Shown here: one piece after another, positions 1 through 6,036 of the stretch
Numbering within the stretch: position 1 is the stretch's first letter
Layout of the letters: every line of letters begins with the position of its first letter
NCBI GenBank assembly: GCA_903862805.1
Contig: CAIOZP010000458.1
Location: 1-6,036, forward strand
Origin: an uncultured Fibrobacterota bacterium
GTDB taxonomy: Bacteria > Fibrobacterota > Chitinivibrionia > Chitinivibrionales > CAIOZP01
Length of the DNA stretch: 6,036 bases
Direction of reading: 5' to 3'
Translations under genes and position numbers: made by a program
Notes under the pieces: model-generated
What the model was told of the DNA's origin: nothing
The model's database searches: none
What the model saw: the letters and a program-made list of their open reading frames with translations, nothing else

Positions 1-232
1 CCGCACCTCCGACATTGTCCCCGAGCGAAATAATGCGTCGTTTGAAGGGAAGAAGTTCCGCAATGTTACAGCAGGAATTTCGCATCTTAGTAAAAGGTAT
101 TGGGGTCGCCACTTCTGGGCCCGCGGATATTTTTGTGTGACGAGTGGAGAATTGACGGAAGAGATGATAGTGGAGTACTTGGCACATCATTTTGAACGCC
201 AAGAAGACGATAAGTTTGGAATAGAACCATAA
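1..232 (+). pseudogene. tnpA: IS200/IS605 family transposase TnpA, 3' part, frameshifted
   Basis: TnpA is a small (about 150 residue) HUH/Y1 transposase that cuts and rejoins single-stranded DNA at hairpin ends. Two frames carry family sequence. Frame 3 from base 3 reads APPTLSPSEIMRRLKG and continues SSAMLQQEF up to base 80. Frame 2 from about base 80 reads SHLSKRYWGRHFWARGYF and continues with the helix TEEMIVEYL to the TAA at 230-232. Joined, they give the usual family order: PP..SPS.I...LKG.SS, EFP.L.KRYWG.HFWARGY, then the helix with the catalytic tyrosine (TAC 176-178). The frame switch is best explained by loss of one base, most simply a C, at 80/81: TTT CCG CAT would give F-P-H. Unless repaired by programmed shifting, frame 3 would stop at the TGA at 138-140, before the catalytic tyrosine. 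The HUH motif should lie just 5' of the window. A sequencing error remains possible. Confidence 0.82.
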
Positions 233-257
233 CTGACCTTTTGGCCTGTCTTAAAAA

Positions 258-270
258 GGACTTTCAGTCC
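258..270 (+). repeat. Small hairpin in the IS right end
   Basis: GGACT (258-262) and AGTCC (266-270) form a perfect 5-bp stem around the loop TTC. It sits 25 bp after the tnpA stop and just before the larger palindrome. A GGACTTTCAGTCC-like block beside a second hairpin is, as I recall, seen at several IS200/IS605 ends, so I regard it as part of the element; that recollection was not checked. Confidence 0.5.
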
Positions 271-273
271 GCT

Positions 274-305
274 AACTAACCCGTCGTCTTTAGACGACGT
301 TAGTT
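274..305 (+). repeat. Imperfect palindrome, predicted TnpA recognition hairpin of the right end
   Basis: AACTAAC (274-280) pairs with GTTAGTT (299-305), and GTCGTC (283-288) pairs with GACGAC (293-298), around the loop TTTA (289-292). The two unpaired bases CC (281-282) form a one-sided bulge in a 13-bp stem. A bulged or imperfect hairpin a few bases inside the end is the classical TnpA binding site of IS200/IS605 elements, and a TTTA loop is common there. No T-run follows, so it is a poor intrinsic terminator. Confidence 0.7.
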
Positions 306-316
306 GAGTTCAACCG

Positions 317-356
317 TGTTCTCACCGGAATGCACATGTTCTCATGGGAATGCACA
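317..356 (+). repeat. Two tandem copies of a 20-bp sequence
   Basis: TGTTCTCACCGGAATGCACA (317-336) is followed directly by TGTTCTCATGGGAATGCACA (337-356). The copies match at 18 of 20 positions. The array starts only four bases after the predicted end of the insertion sequence and lies about 75 bp upstream of the next gene. Its role is unknown. It could be a local duplication at the insertion point or a doubled regulator site; the sequence alone does not decide. Confidence 0.75.
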
Positions 357-420
357 TACGGAAAATCATTTACATCGGTATCTTTATTACGAACGGAAGC
401 AGAGAACAATTCATCCTGGA

Positions 421-427
421 AAAGGAG
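421..427 (+). promoter_or_regulatory. Ribosome binding site that fixes the start of the VIT-like gene
   Basis: AAAGGAG lies 5 bases before ATG 433. It supports that start over the longer open frame reaching back to TTG 304, whose extra residues would overlap the IS hairpin and the tandem repeat and would bury the signal peptide. Confidence 0.75.
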
Positions 428-432
428 CATGT

Positions 433-2073
433 ATGATTCGCAGAATTTCCCTTCTGTCAATGAGCCTTCTGGTGATCCCGATGATGGCCGCAGCGCAAAG
501 TATGATGTGGCAGGCGGTTCATTTCCCGCAGAATGCATGGCCGTCAAACGGCAGCTGTAATCTCAAGCAGGGCAGCATCACGGTTACTCTGCACAAGTTC
601 TATGCCGATGTTGAAGAGGAGGCGACGATCGCTCCCACCGGAACCTGTGACTATGGCGATCCGCAGTCACTTGAGATCACCGGAACGTTCACGCTCAGCG
701 AAGGTTCGGCATTGCGTTCGATGCTGCTTTGGAACGGTACACAAATGCTCAAAGCGAAGCTGCGTGAAACAGCCAAGGCCGACAGCGCATACGAAAATGT
801 TGTTGCCCGTGACAGTGTACAGTTCACCTACCGCGATCCGGCAATAATCAAATATCTTGGAAACAACCAGTATAGTTATGATATTTATCCCGTGAAGATT
901 GACGGCTCCAGAAGAATCCGTATTCTCTATACCGTACCTATCAAAGCGTTTTCGGATGGCCCTCGTTTTACCGTGAAGACAGCGTTTACTAATGGCCCAG
1001 CGCTTCATCCGGCAGCAGTTCAGGTGAAGATAAACAATGGCACAGATGACACCGGATCATGCGTTCTCGAACATGGAACATCAAAGAGTCCATTGCTTTA
1101 TGGTGCCAATTACCAGATTCCGTTTGAAGATTTAGTGCCGGTTGATCAGTACATTTACGATTACAACACTTACCAGTATGTACACGTCGTTAACAGCGGA
1201 GAGCTGACAATTGTTCCCGATGCCGGTTTCGCAAACCTTGCATACACCAAGTCTATCGCCTCTGGAGCCGGTACCGGAAATTACTCGGCGATCATCTGCA
1301 CCGCTCCGGATACGATCCAGCAGATCATGACTCAGCTCGGAAAATACGGATGGGCTCTTGATGCGGTGATTGAATCGGGTAGCGAATCTTATCCTGTCGA
1401 GCGCGTCACCACGCAAACAATTGGTGTATACCTAAAATCGGCCAAGCCTTGGGATGGGAAAATCCATTGGATTGCCTACGATACAACAAGTGGCAAAGAA
1501 ATTACCACTTACGTCCAATCGCTGCCGATCGACAGTGATACAGCTGTCACTACAAATCTGCCGTTGGTATGGGCCGCCAAATATTCAATAGCAGGGAACG
1601 GTACGGAACTTGGTGCGATCTACGGCTTTGTAGATTCCAAGATGAGCCTGCTTGCGCTTGCGACAGACACATTGTCGAATAAGCTCTCGGTCGCATACGC
1701 AGATTCTGGAGTTCCGGAACTTTTGGCAAATGAAATTATCATAGATTCGCTCGATTTGCCGATAGCTCCGAAAAATTTTGTAATCATTGAATCTTCGGGA
1801 ATTGTTGCCGACGCAACCGCGATCAGCATAAAAGACATTTCTGTGAAGCTCACGAGTTCCGGTATGCTTCAGCTTTCCCTCGGCAAGTTCGATGGCGCCA
1901 ACGTTTCGGTGAAGATGTATGACATGCGTGGCCGACTCATCCAGAGCTGGGATGGGATTCGCGTTTGTCAAGGGCTCGCTACGCTTTCAATGAGGCAGCA
2001 GTCACACGGTGCGTTCTTGGTCAGGATTGTCGCGGCTGGTAAAGCCTATACAAAGAAACTCCTTTTGAAATAA
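433..2073 (+). CDS. Secreted VIT-like domain protein with C-terminal T9SS-type sorting module
   Basis: The 546-residue product begins with a clear Sec signal peptide (MIRR, a hydrophobic core to residue 18, likely cleavage after AAA at 19-21). Residues about 45-170 resemble a VIT (vault/inter-alpha-trypsin) domain: F.LSEGSALRSM near 86-97, then KAKLRETAKADSAYE at 107-121, ARD, RDPAIIKYLGNNQYSY, and a closing hydrophobic strand RIRILYTVPI. VIT proteins usually carry a following vWA domain, but I see no DxSxS metal-site motif. A later stretch (GNGTELGAIYGFVDSKMSLL and on through SGVPELL) recalls the segment found after vWA in such proteins. The last 75 or so residues (VSVKMYDMRGRLIQSW to KKLLLK) match the style of type IX secretion sorting tails, which suggests release to or anchoring on the cell surface. 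The gene stands alone between the insertion sequence and a terminator. Its ligand and role are unknown. The signal peptide is near certain; the VIT and sorting calls are by motif resemblance only. Confidence 0.72.
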   Translation: MIRRISLLSMSLLVIPMMAAAQSMMWQAVHFPQNAWPSNGSCNLKQGSITVTLHKFYADVEEEATIAPTGTCDYGDPQSLEITGTFTLSEGSALRSMLLWNGTQMLKAKLRETAKADSAYENVVARDSVQFTYRDPAIIKYLGNNQYSYDIYPVKIDGSRRIRILYTVPIKAFSDGPRFTVKTAFTNGPALHPAAVQVKINNGTDDTGSCVLEHGTSKSPLLYGANYQIPFEDLVPVDQYIYDYNTYQYVHVVNSGELTIVPDAGFANLAYTKSIASGAGTGNYSAIICTAPDTIQQIMTQLGKYGWALDAVIESGSESYPVERVTTQTIGVYLKSAKPWDGKIHWIAYDTTSGKEITTYVQSLPIDSDTAVTTNLPLVWAAKYSIAGNGTELGAIYGFVDSKMSLLALATDTLSNKLSVAYADSGVPELLANEIIIDSLDLPIAPKNFVIIESSGIVADATAISIKDISVKLTSSGMLQLSLGKFDGANVSVKMYDMRGRLIQSWDGIRVCQGLATLSMRQQSHGAFLVRIVAAGKAYTKKLLLK

Positions 2074-2110
2074 ATGGTCGCGCCGTGACGGCGAGGGTTT
2101 CTCTGCAGTG

Positions 2111-2150
2111 TCGGGCCGGTGTGTAAAGCATCGGCCCGATTTCTATTTTT
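2111..2150 (+). terminator. Rho-independent terminator after the VIT-like gene
   Basis: TCGGGCCG (2111-2118) pairs perfectly with CGGCCCGA (2132-2139). G2119-T2131 and T2120-A2130 extend the stem, the loop is 9 bases, and TTTCTATTTTT follows at 2140-2150. It lies 38 bp after the stop codon and separates this gene from purD. The rest of the gap to purD (2151-2227) shows no promoter I would defend. Confidence 0.88.
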
Positions 2151-2227
2151 CGTTCATTTCACGAGACAGGATTTATTTTGATGACTGTGAATGACAAAAA
2201 GGAACAAATTTCCCGATAGGCAATACC

Positions 2228-2233
2228 AAGGAG
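2228..2233 (+). promoter_or_regulatory. Ribosome binding site that fixes the TTG start of purD
   Basis: AAGGAG is 7 bases upstream of TTG 2241. No ATG or GTG occurs in frame before the conserved nucleotide-binding start of the protein, so this site is what identifies the uncommon start codon. Confidence 0.8.
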
Positions 2234-2240
2234 AATCGCT

Positions 2241-3548
2241 TTGGAATTTTTGAATACCGTTCTAATCGTCGGTGGCGGCGGGCGTGAACATGCAATTGTC
2301 AAGGCGCTGCTGCGCACCGATCGGCCGCTCTGTCTATATGCATATCCCGGCAACCCCGGCATGGAAAACGATGGATGTATGCTCGTTGATACACCAATTG
2401 GTGATTGGAAAGAACTTGCCGACTGGTCGTGCAGCAACGGTGTCGAGCTGGTGGTGGTCGGCCCAGAGATTCCGCTATGCGAAGGAATCGTCGATATTTT
2501 TGAAGGAACCGGAATACCGGTGTTCGGGCCAAGCAAGGCAGCCGCGCAACTCGAAGGCAGCAAGGCCTTTTCAAAAATGATCATGGAGAAATACGACATT
2601 CCTACCGCCGTCACGAAAACCTTTTCGGGCAAAACAGACGCGGTCGCATATCTCAAAAAACACGGCGTACCAATTGTGATAAAGGTTTCCGGACTCGCGG
2701 CAGGCAAGGGCGCGATGGTTTGTCTCACTATGGAAGAAGCTGAAGAAGCCATTCGTCAGATATACGACGCGAAAGCGTTTGGCAGCGCGTCTTCGGTTGT
2801 GCTGTTCGAAGATTTCATGGTTGGCGAGGAGGCTTCGATCTTCGTGTTGACAGATGGTAAAAATTTCCGTGTGCTTCCCGCCGCACAGGATCACAAACGG
2901 ATATTCGATAATGACCTTGGCCCCAACACCGGTGGCATGGGGGCCTATGCTCCGGCTCCTCTTGTTGATGCAGTACTCAGGAGTCGTATAGAAAAGGAAG
3001 TCATCAGACCCACGATTGAAGCTATGCGAAAAGAAGGAATTCCATACCGCGGTTTATTGTACGCTGGAATCATGGTAACCACCGAAGGCCCGAAGGTTGT
3101 TGAATTCAACTGCCGCTTTGGCGATCCGGAAACACAGGCGGTTCTTCCGCTTGTTGACTGCGACTGGTTCGAGGTTTTCAAAGCCTGCGCACTTGGCGGA
3201 CTTGACAAGGTGAAAATCTCGACAAGAGATGGTGCATGTGCCACGGTCGTTCTCGCGAGCAAGGGCTATCCGGGTAGTTACGAAAAGGGAAAGGTGATAA
3301 GCGGCCTTGAAACTGCCGAGCAGCATAAATCCGATACCGATGTTTATCACGCAGGAACAAAGCGTGATGAAAATGGATCGATTCTCACAAACGGCGGCCG
3401 TGTTCTGGCTGTTTCGTCGTGGGCCGATAATCTGGATGATGCTGTGAATGCGGCCTACAAAGCGGTCGGGAATATTTCTTTCGACGGAATGTATTATAGA
3501 AAAGATATCGCGAGGAAAGGCTTGGAGCGTTTGGCAGGGAAGATGTGA
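2241..3548 (+). CDS. purD: Phosphoribosylamine--glycine ligase (GAR synthetase)
   Basis: PurD joins 5-phosphoribosylamine and glycine using ATP to give glycinamide ribonucleotide, the second step of de novo purine synthesis in the cytoplasm. At 435 residues it is of normal family length. Domains in order: the N-domain with LIVGGGGREHA (residues 8-18), PGNPG and GPEIPLCEGIVD; FGPSKAAAQLEGSKAFSK at the start of the ATP-grasp region; the ATP loop KVSGLAAGKGA (148-158); E-DFMVGEEAS; QDHKR; GPNTGGMGAYAP (227-238); the metal-binding FNCRFGDPETQ (289-299); and a C-terminal domain of normal extent. All key motifs are present, so the enzyme should be active. The start is TTG, preceded by AAGGAG. No other purine gene is adjacent; the next gene is 68 bp downstream on the same strand and may be co-transcribed, since I see no good terminator between them. 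Confidence 0.96.
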   Translation: MEFLNTVLIVGGGGREHAIVKALLRTDRPLCLYAYPGNPGMENDGCMLVDTPIGDWKELADWSCSNGVELVVVGPEIPLCEGIVDIFEGTGIPVFGPSKAAAQLEGSKAFSKMIMEKYDIPTAVTKTFSGKTDAVAYLKKHGVPIVIKVSGLAAGKGAMVCLTMEEAEEAIRQIYDAKAFGSASSVVLFEDFMVGEEASIFVLTDGKNFRVLPAAQDHKRIFDNDLGPNTGGMGAYAPAPLVDAVLRSRIEKEVIRPTIEAMRKEGIPYRGLLYAGIMVTTEGPKVVEFNCRFGDPETQAVLPLVDCDWFEVFKACALGGLDKVKISTRDGACATVVLASKGYPGSYEKGKVISGLETAEQHKSDTDVYHAGTKRDENGSILTNGGRVLAVSSWADNLDDAVNAAYKAVGNISFDGMYYRKDIARKGLERLAGKM

Positions 3549-3616
3549 TTCATCCGATGCCGTCGTACCTTTTTATAGTTTAAAAAGTCCTTAAACAGAA
3601 AACATAGGAGTCAAAA

Positions 3617-4204
3617 ATGAGCGCACTTGTAATTTATGCACATCCATGGACTGGCAGTTACAACCACGCCATTCTCGAAGCTGTCGAGAGTGGATTCAAA
3701 AAATCCGGTACTTCGTATGAAGTGATCGACCTCAACGCAGAAGGTTTCAACCCGGTTATGACCGGCCCTGAACTCGCGGTTTACAACAAGGGAATGTCGA
3801 AAGATCCCAAGATCGCCGAGTATCAGAAAAAGTTCGAGGCCGCAACGAGTCTCGTCGTGATTCATCCGACGTGGTGGTGCGGGATTCCGGCTATACTGAA
3901 GGGTTTCTTCGACAAGATCCTGCTCAAAGGTTGGGCTTATGATCCGGGTCCGATGGGCACGCTCAAGGGGCGACTTGGATATATCAAAAATGCAGTTGTC
4001 ATTACCACCATGAATGCACCGGGCTGGTATTACAGATTTTTCATGGGCAACGTGGTCAGGCACGAACTCGTGAACGGATGTATCAAAACCTGCGGCATCA
4101 AAAATGTGAAGTGGATTAAGCTGTCGGCCGTCATATCGGTGAAAAGGGAGACACGCGAAAAGTGGCTTAAGAAGATCAGCGATGTCGCATCAAAATTGTC
4201 CTGA
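3617..4204 (+). CDS. Flavodoxin-fold NAD(P)H:quinone oxidoreductase family protein
   Basis: This 195-residue cytoplasmic protein belongs to the Flavodoxin_2 family (NQO1, KefF, MdaB and YwrO relatives), FMN or FAD enzymes that reduce quinones or similar acceptors by two electrons with NAD(P)H. Visible signatures are the first strand and phosphate-binding loop LVIYAHPWTGSYNHAIL (4-20), the flavin-contacting HPTWWCGIPAILKGFFDK (83-100) followed by GWAYD, and the third strand and loop NAVVITTMNAP before a C-terminal GIKNVKW strand. Relatives usually have F or another large residue where C88 stands in WWCG. The start is supported by AGGAG (3606-3610), 6 bases before the ATG. It lies 68 bp after purD and 35 bp before an exported protein gene. 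Family membership is secure, but the substrate cannot be told, and a KefF-like ancillary role is unsupported because no Kef transporter is adjacent. Confidence 0.88.
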   Translation: MSALVIYAHPWTGSYNHAILEAVESGFKKSGTSYEVIDLNAEGFNPVMTGPELAVYNKGMSKDPKIAEYQKKFEAATSLVVIHPTWWCGIPAILKGFFDKILLKGWAYDPGPMGTLKGRLGYIKNAVVITTMNAPGWYYRFFMGNVVRHELVNGCIKTCGIKNVKWIKLSAVISVKRETREKWLKKISDVASKLS

Positions 4205-4239
4205 ATTATCATTTGTAAATTGACGGAAAGGGAATCACG

Positions 4240-4830
4240 ATGAAACTGCGTTTTGGAATCTTTGCCATTCTGGTTTCGACAGTTTTGGTTTGCGCCGAGG
4301 AAACGCCTCTGCCGCTCAAGATTCTCTCATGTAAAGCGATTTACTCGTATCTGAAACTTGATACAGCCAATGCGGCGAATGTCGATTTGTGTTTAGCCGG
4401 GCTGCACGGAGTGAAGGGCAAGACGTCTGCCGGACTTGCAATGATCTACGCCGGTCGACCGGCGGCTGGAACACCGGCGTTTATTTGCGAGATTCTTATC
4501 GAGAAGAAAAACGGAGTTCCGACATCGCATGTGACTTGGTGCGACACCATCAATCCGAACGGTTCCGGAGTCGGTGATTCGCTCGCGCTCAAGGCTGCAT
4601 TGTCGAGCGTGCTTCAGCTGATGAAAGATCTTCCGCGTGATCGTCTTCCGACATCACATCCGGTAGTGACAACGGTGAAATCGGTTCCGCCGCCGAAGGG
4701 ACACGAGAAAGATCAACAGTTCATCGTCGCAGTCGAAGAGCAGGAGATTATTCGCGCAGAGACAATGGCCGTGCTTGTTTCGAGCGAAGGCAAGGTGCTT
4801 GAGATGAAGATCATGAAAACTGTTCCGTAA
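4240..4830 (+). CDS. Small exported protein of unknown function
   Basis: I do not recognise this 196-residue protein. It has an N-terminal signal peptide (MKLR, then a hydrophobic stretch FGIFAILVSTVLV, with likely signal peptidase I cleavage after V-C-A at residue 19). C18 has V at -1, so it does not fit a lipobox well. The mature part has four cysteines (C31, C51, C83, C101), all in its first half, which could form two disulfides in the periplasm or outside the cell. The second half is charged and proline-containing (PPPKGHEKDQQ), ending in alternating strand-like segments. No transmembrane segment follows the signal. GGAAAGGGA (4225-4233) gives a ribosome site about 6 bases from the ATG. 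The gap to the upstream oxidoreductase gene is only 35 bp, so the two are probably transcribed together. Function is open. Confidence 0.8.
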   Translation: MKLRFGIFAILVSTVLVCAEETPLPLKILSCKAIYSYLKLDTANAANVDLCLAGLHGVKGKTSAGLAMIYAGRPAAGTPAFICEILIEKKNGVPTSHVTWCDTINPNGSGVGDSLALKAALSSVLQLMKDLPRDRLPTSHPVVTTVKSVPPPKGHEKDQQFIVAVEEQEIIRAETMAVLVSSEGKVLEMKIMKTVP

Positions 4831-4939
4831 AAATTACCATTTTGAGGCGCTCTGCAGACTTGATTGAAACGGTACTGTTAGCATTTGCAAAGGCGCGGTG
4901 CCGTCTCATGTTTGTCAGTCGTACTAGTTTTGTTCTTAT

Positions 4940-4968
4940 CTGTCAACTTCCATTTACATACATATAAT
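4940..4968 (+). promoter_or_regulatory. Sigma-70-like promoter upstream of fliG
   Basis: CTGTCA (4940-4945, 4 of 6 to TTGACA) and a perfect TATAAT (4963-4968) are separated by exactly 17 bases. Transcription would start near 4975, giving a leader of roughly 70 bases before fliG. The box is in an AT-rich part of the 217-bp non-coding gap. No sigma-28 or sigma-54 flagellar promoter pattern was found there, and no terminator is visible after the upstream gene. Confidence 0.6.
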
Positions 4969-4998
4969 CTTCCGACCAATAACTATTTTCTTTTTGTG

Positions 4999-5017
4999 GT
5001 TCGACTGCATGTCGAGC
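4999..5017 (+). other. Small hairpin in the fliG leader
   Basis: TCGAC (5001-5005) pairs with GTCGA (5011-5015) around TGCAT. A T-G wobble and a G-C pair extend the stem to 7 bp (4999-5017). It would lie in the 5' leader of the fliG transcript, about 30 bases before the start codon. No T-run follows. It may affect message stability or translation, or may be chance. Confidence 0.35.
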
Positions 5018-5047
5018 GGCACTTAGTTAAACCAAAAATGGACGTCG

Positions 5048-6036
5048 ATGGCCATGGCCGACAAAAAGAAACCGCGTGAATTTGACGAGACGAGTGGATT
5101 CTTCAAGGACAGTTATACTGCCGAGAAGAAAGAGCTCGGTGGAGGCAAGATGGTGTCGTCGTTGTCGGGGCCGCAAAAAGCCGCGATCGTCATGGTTGCG
5201 CTGGGCACTGCCGCGTCATCGGAAATCTTCAAGAATCTAGAGGAGATGGAGGTCGAGCTTCTCACTACCGAGATTGCAAAACTCGACAACATCTCTGCCG
5301 ACGAGCGCGAGCTTGTCCTCGAAGAATTTCATAACCTCGTGCTTGCTCATCAGTTTGTTACTCAGGGTGGCGTTGACTACGCTCGCGAAATTCTTGAGAA
5401 GGCGCTTGGGCCGCGTAAGGCGAAGGAAATCCTTGAAAAGGTTCAGCAGAGCATTCGCACCACAGGTTTCAATCTACTCGAAAACGTCGATCCCAAACAG
5501 CTGGTTAATTTCATTCAGAAAGAACATCCGCAGACCATCGCGCTGCTGATGGCTCACATGGATTCGGCCCACGCGGCTCCGATCATTTCGGCTCTGCCGC
5601 AGGAGCTTCAGGTTGATGTTGCCACTCGCATCGCCACGATGGAATCGATCTCGCCCGAAACACTGGGGCAGGTCGAAGAGGTGCTGGTCGATCAGATCAA
5701 GGCGCTCTTCGGCGGCGACGTTTCAGAGATCGGCGGCGTTCAGGCGGTGGCCGGAATCCTAAACAGCGTCGATCGCGGTGCCGAGAAAAACATCCTCGGA
5801 AACCTCGAGCGCGAAAACCCGGAACTTGCGACCGAGATCAATAACCTCATGTTCGTTTTCGAAGACGTGCTCCTGCTCGACGACCGGTCGATGCAGCGCG
5901 TCATGAAGGAAATCGATACGAAAGATCTTTCAATGGCACTCAAGGGCGCGTCGGAAGAATTGCAAGAAAAGTTCTTCAAAAACATGTCAACGCGCGCTGC
6001 CGAGATGATCAAGGAAGAAATGGAATTCATGGGCCC
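5048..6036 (+). CDS. fliG: Flagellar motor switch protein FliG, 3' end cut by window
   Basis: FliG forms the upper ring of the flagellar C-ring beneath the MS ring, where it couples stator rotation to the rotor and, with FliM and FliN, sets the direction of turning. 329 codons are present. After a lead of about 35 residues, FliG_N begins with LSGPQKAAIVMVALG (39-53). The middle domain carries the EHPQ motif (159-162, followed by TIALLMAHMD) and ends before GGVQAVAGILN (229 onward). The C-domain has FVFEDVLLLDDRSMQ (D278-D279-R280) with the charged torque helix, ALKGASEELQEKFFKNMS, and RAAEMIKEEMEFMG, where relatives continue with PVRL. About 45 residues should be missing. ATG 5048 is the first in-frame start after the TAG at 5024-5026; a weak GGA (5040-5042) precedes it, and ATG 5054 is an alternative. 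The upstream neighbour is not fliF, and the gene has its own likely promoter. Confidence 0.95.
   Translation, partial: MAMADKKKPREFDETSGFFKDSYTAEKKELGGGKMVSSLSGPQKAAIVMVALGTAASSEIFKNLEEMEVELLTTEIAKLDNISADERELVLEEFHNLVLAHQFVTQGGVDYAREILEKALGPRKAKEILEKVQQSIRTTGFNLLENVDPKQLVNFIQKEHPQTIALLMAHMDSAHAAPIISALPQELQVDVATRIATMESISPETLGQVEEVLVDQIKALFGGDVSEIGGVQAVAGILNSVDRGAEKNILGNLERENPELATEINNLMFVFEDVLLLDDRSMQRVMKEIDTKDLSMALKGASEELQEKFFKNMSTRAAEMIKEEMEFMG

Larger units (their letters stand above)
1..313 (+). mobile_element. Right-hand part of an IS200/IS605-type insertion sequence
   Basis: The stretch combines the 3' half of a Y1/HUH transposase gene (tnpA, to 232) with two hairpins downstream (258-270 and 274-305), the arrangement expected at the right end of an IS200/IS605 element. 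These elements move as single strands and recognise subterminal hairpins, not inverted terminal repeats. They make no target duplication. I place the right boundary provisionally after TTCAA (309-313), because family members are often cleaved just after a TCAA-like tetranucleotide a few bases 3' of the hairpin; this exact base is an inference. The left end and the first half of tnpA lie outside the window. No tnpB (IS605 accessory nuclease) lies between tnpA and the hairpins, so the element is probably of the tnpA-only type or has lost tnpB. Confidence 0.75.

Noticed and set aside
304..432. Upstream extension of the VIT-like gene from TTG 304
   Set aside because: It overlaps the IS hairpin and the tandem repeat, places 43 residues before an obvious signal peptide, and lacks a ribosome site; ATG 433 has AAAGGAG at proper spacing.
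2081..2093. CGCCGT/ACGGCG palindrome just after the VIT-like gene as a terminator
   Set aside because: There is almost no loop and only a weak T-run; the much better stem with T-tract lies 18 bp further on.
2181..2219. Twelve-codon open frame before purD as a leader peptide
   Set aside because: It lacks a well-placed ribosome site, a codon bias toward regulatory residues and any attenuator structure; it is expected by chance.
3574..3579. TATAGT as a -10 box for the oxidoreductase gene
   Set aside because: The best -35 match upstream (TTCATC) has only 3 of 6 consensus bases at a 19-base spacing, so it is not distinguishable from chance.
3569..3587. CTTTTTA/TAAAAAG hairpin between purD and the oxidoreductase gene as a terminator
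   Set aside because: The 7-bp stem is almost all A-T, too weak for intrinsic termination, and is not followed by a T-run.
4871..4889. Sigma-54 promoter for fliG (GG...TTTGCA)
   Set aside because: GG and GC are separated by 14 bases where sigma-54 requires 10.
4885..5079. 64-codon open frame overlapping the fliG start
   Set aside because: It runs through the promoter and leader, lacks a ribosome site, and its last part is a shifted frame of fliG.

Overview
This window looks like chromosomal DNA of a flagellated, probably Gram-negative bacterium with a GC content near 50 percent. The extracellular protein at 433-2073 ends in a module resembling type IX secretion (Por) sorting tails, which points to the Fibrobacterota/FCB side of the tree. 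The flagellar switch gene at the right edge means the organism is motile, or descends from motile ancestors. The placement is an inference from two genes and is weak below phylum-group level. All recognised genes are on the + strand.

Layout: (1) Positions 1-313 hold the right-hand part of an IS200/IS605-type element. The tnpA gene is cut by the window edge and broken by an apparent one-base deletion near 80/81. It is followed by two hairpins typical of this family's right end. (2) A 20-bp sequence repeated twice (317-356) and a short leader lead to a gene for a secreted protein with a VIT-like domain and a C-terminal sorting-type module (433-2073), closed by a strong intrinsic terminator (2111-2150). 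(3) purD (2241-3548, TTG start), a flavodoxin-fold NAD(P)H:quinone oxidoreductase-like gene (3617-4204) and a small exported protein of unknown function (4240-4830) follow with short gaps of 68 and 35 bp, so they may be co-transcribed. (4) A 217-bp gap contains a good sigma-70-like promoter (4940-4968) and a small leader hairpin. It precedes fliG (5048 to window end), which lacks only roughly its last 45 codons.

The genes do not form one pathway: purine synthesis, a redox enzyme, two exported proteins and a motility gene sit side by side. I found no convincing undescribed multi-gene system. The most notable items are the frameshifted tnpA with its preserved right end, the VIT-like protein without a recognisable vWA metal site, and fliG standing at the head of its own transcript with an N-terminal extension instead of following fliF.
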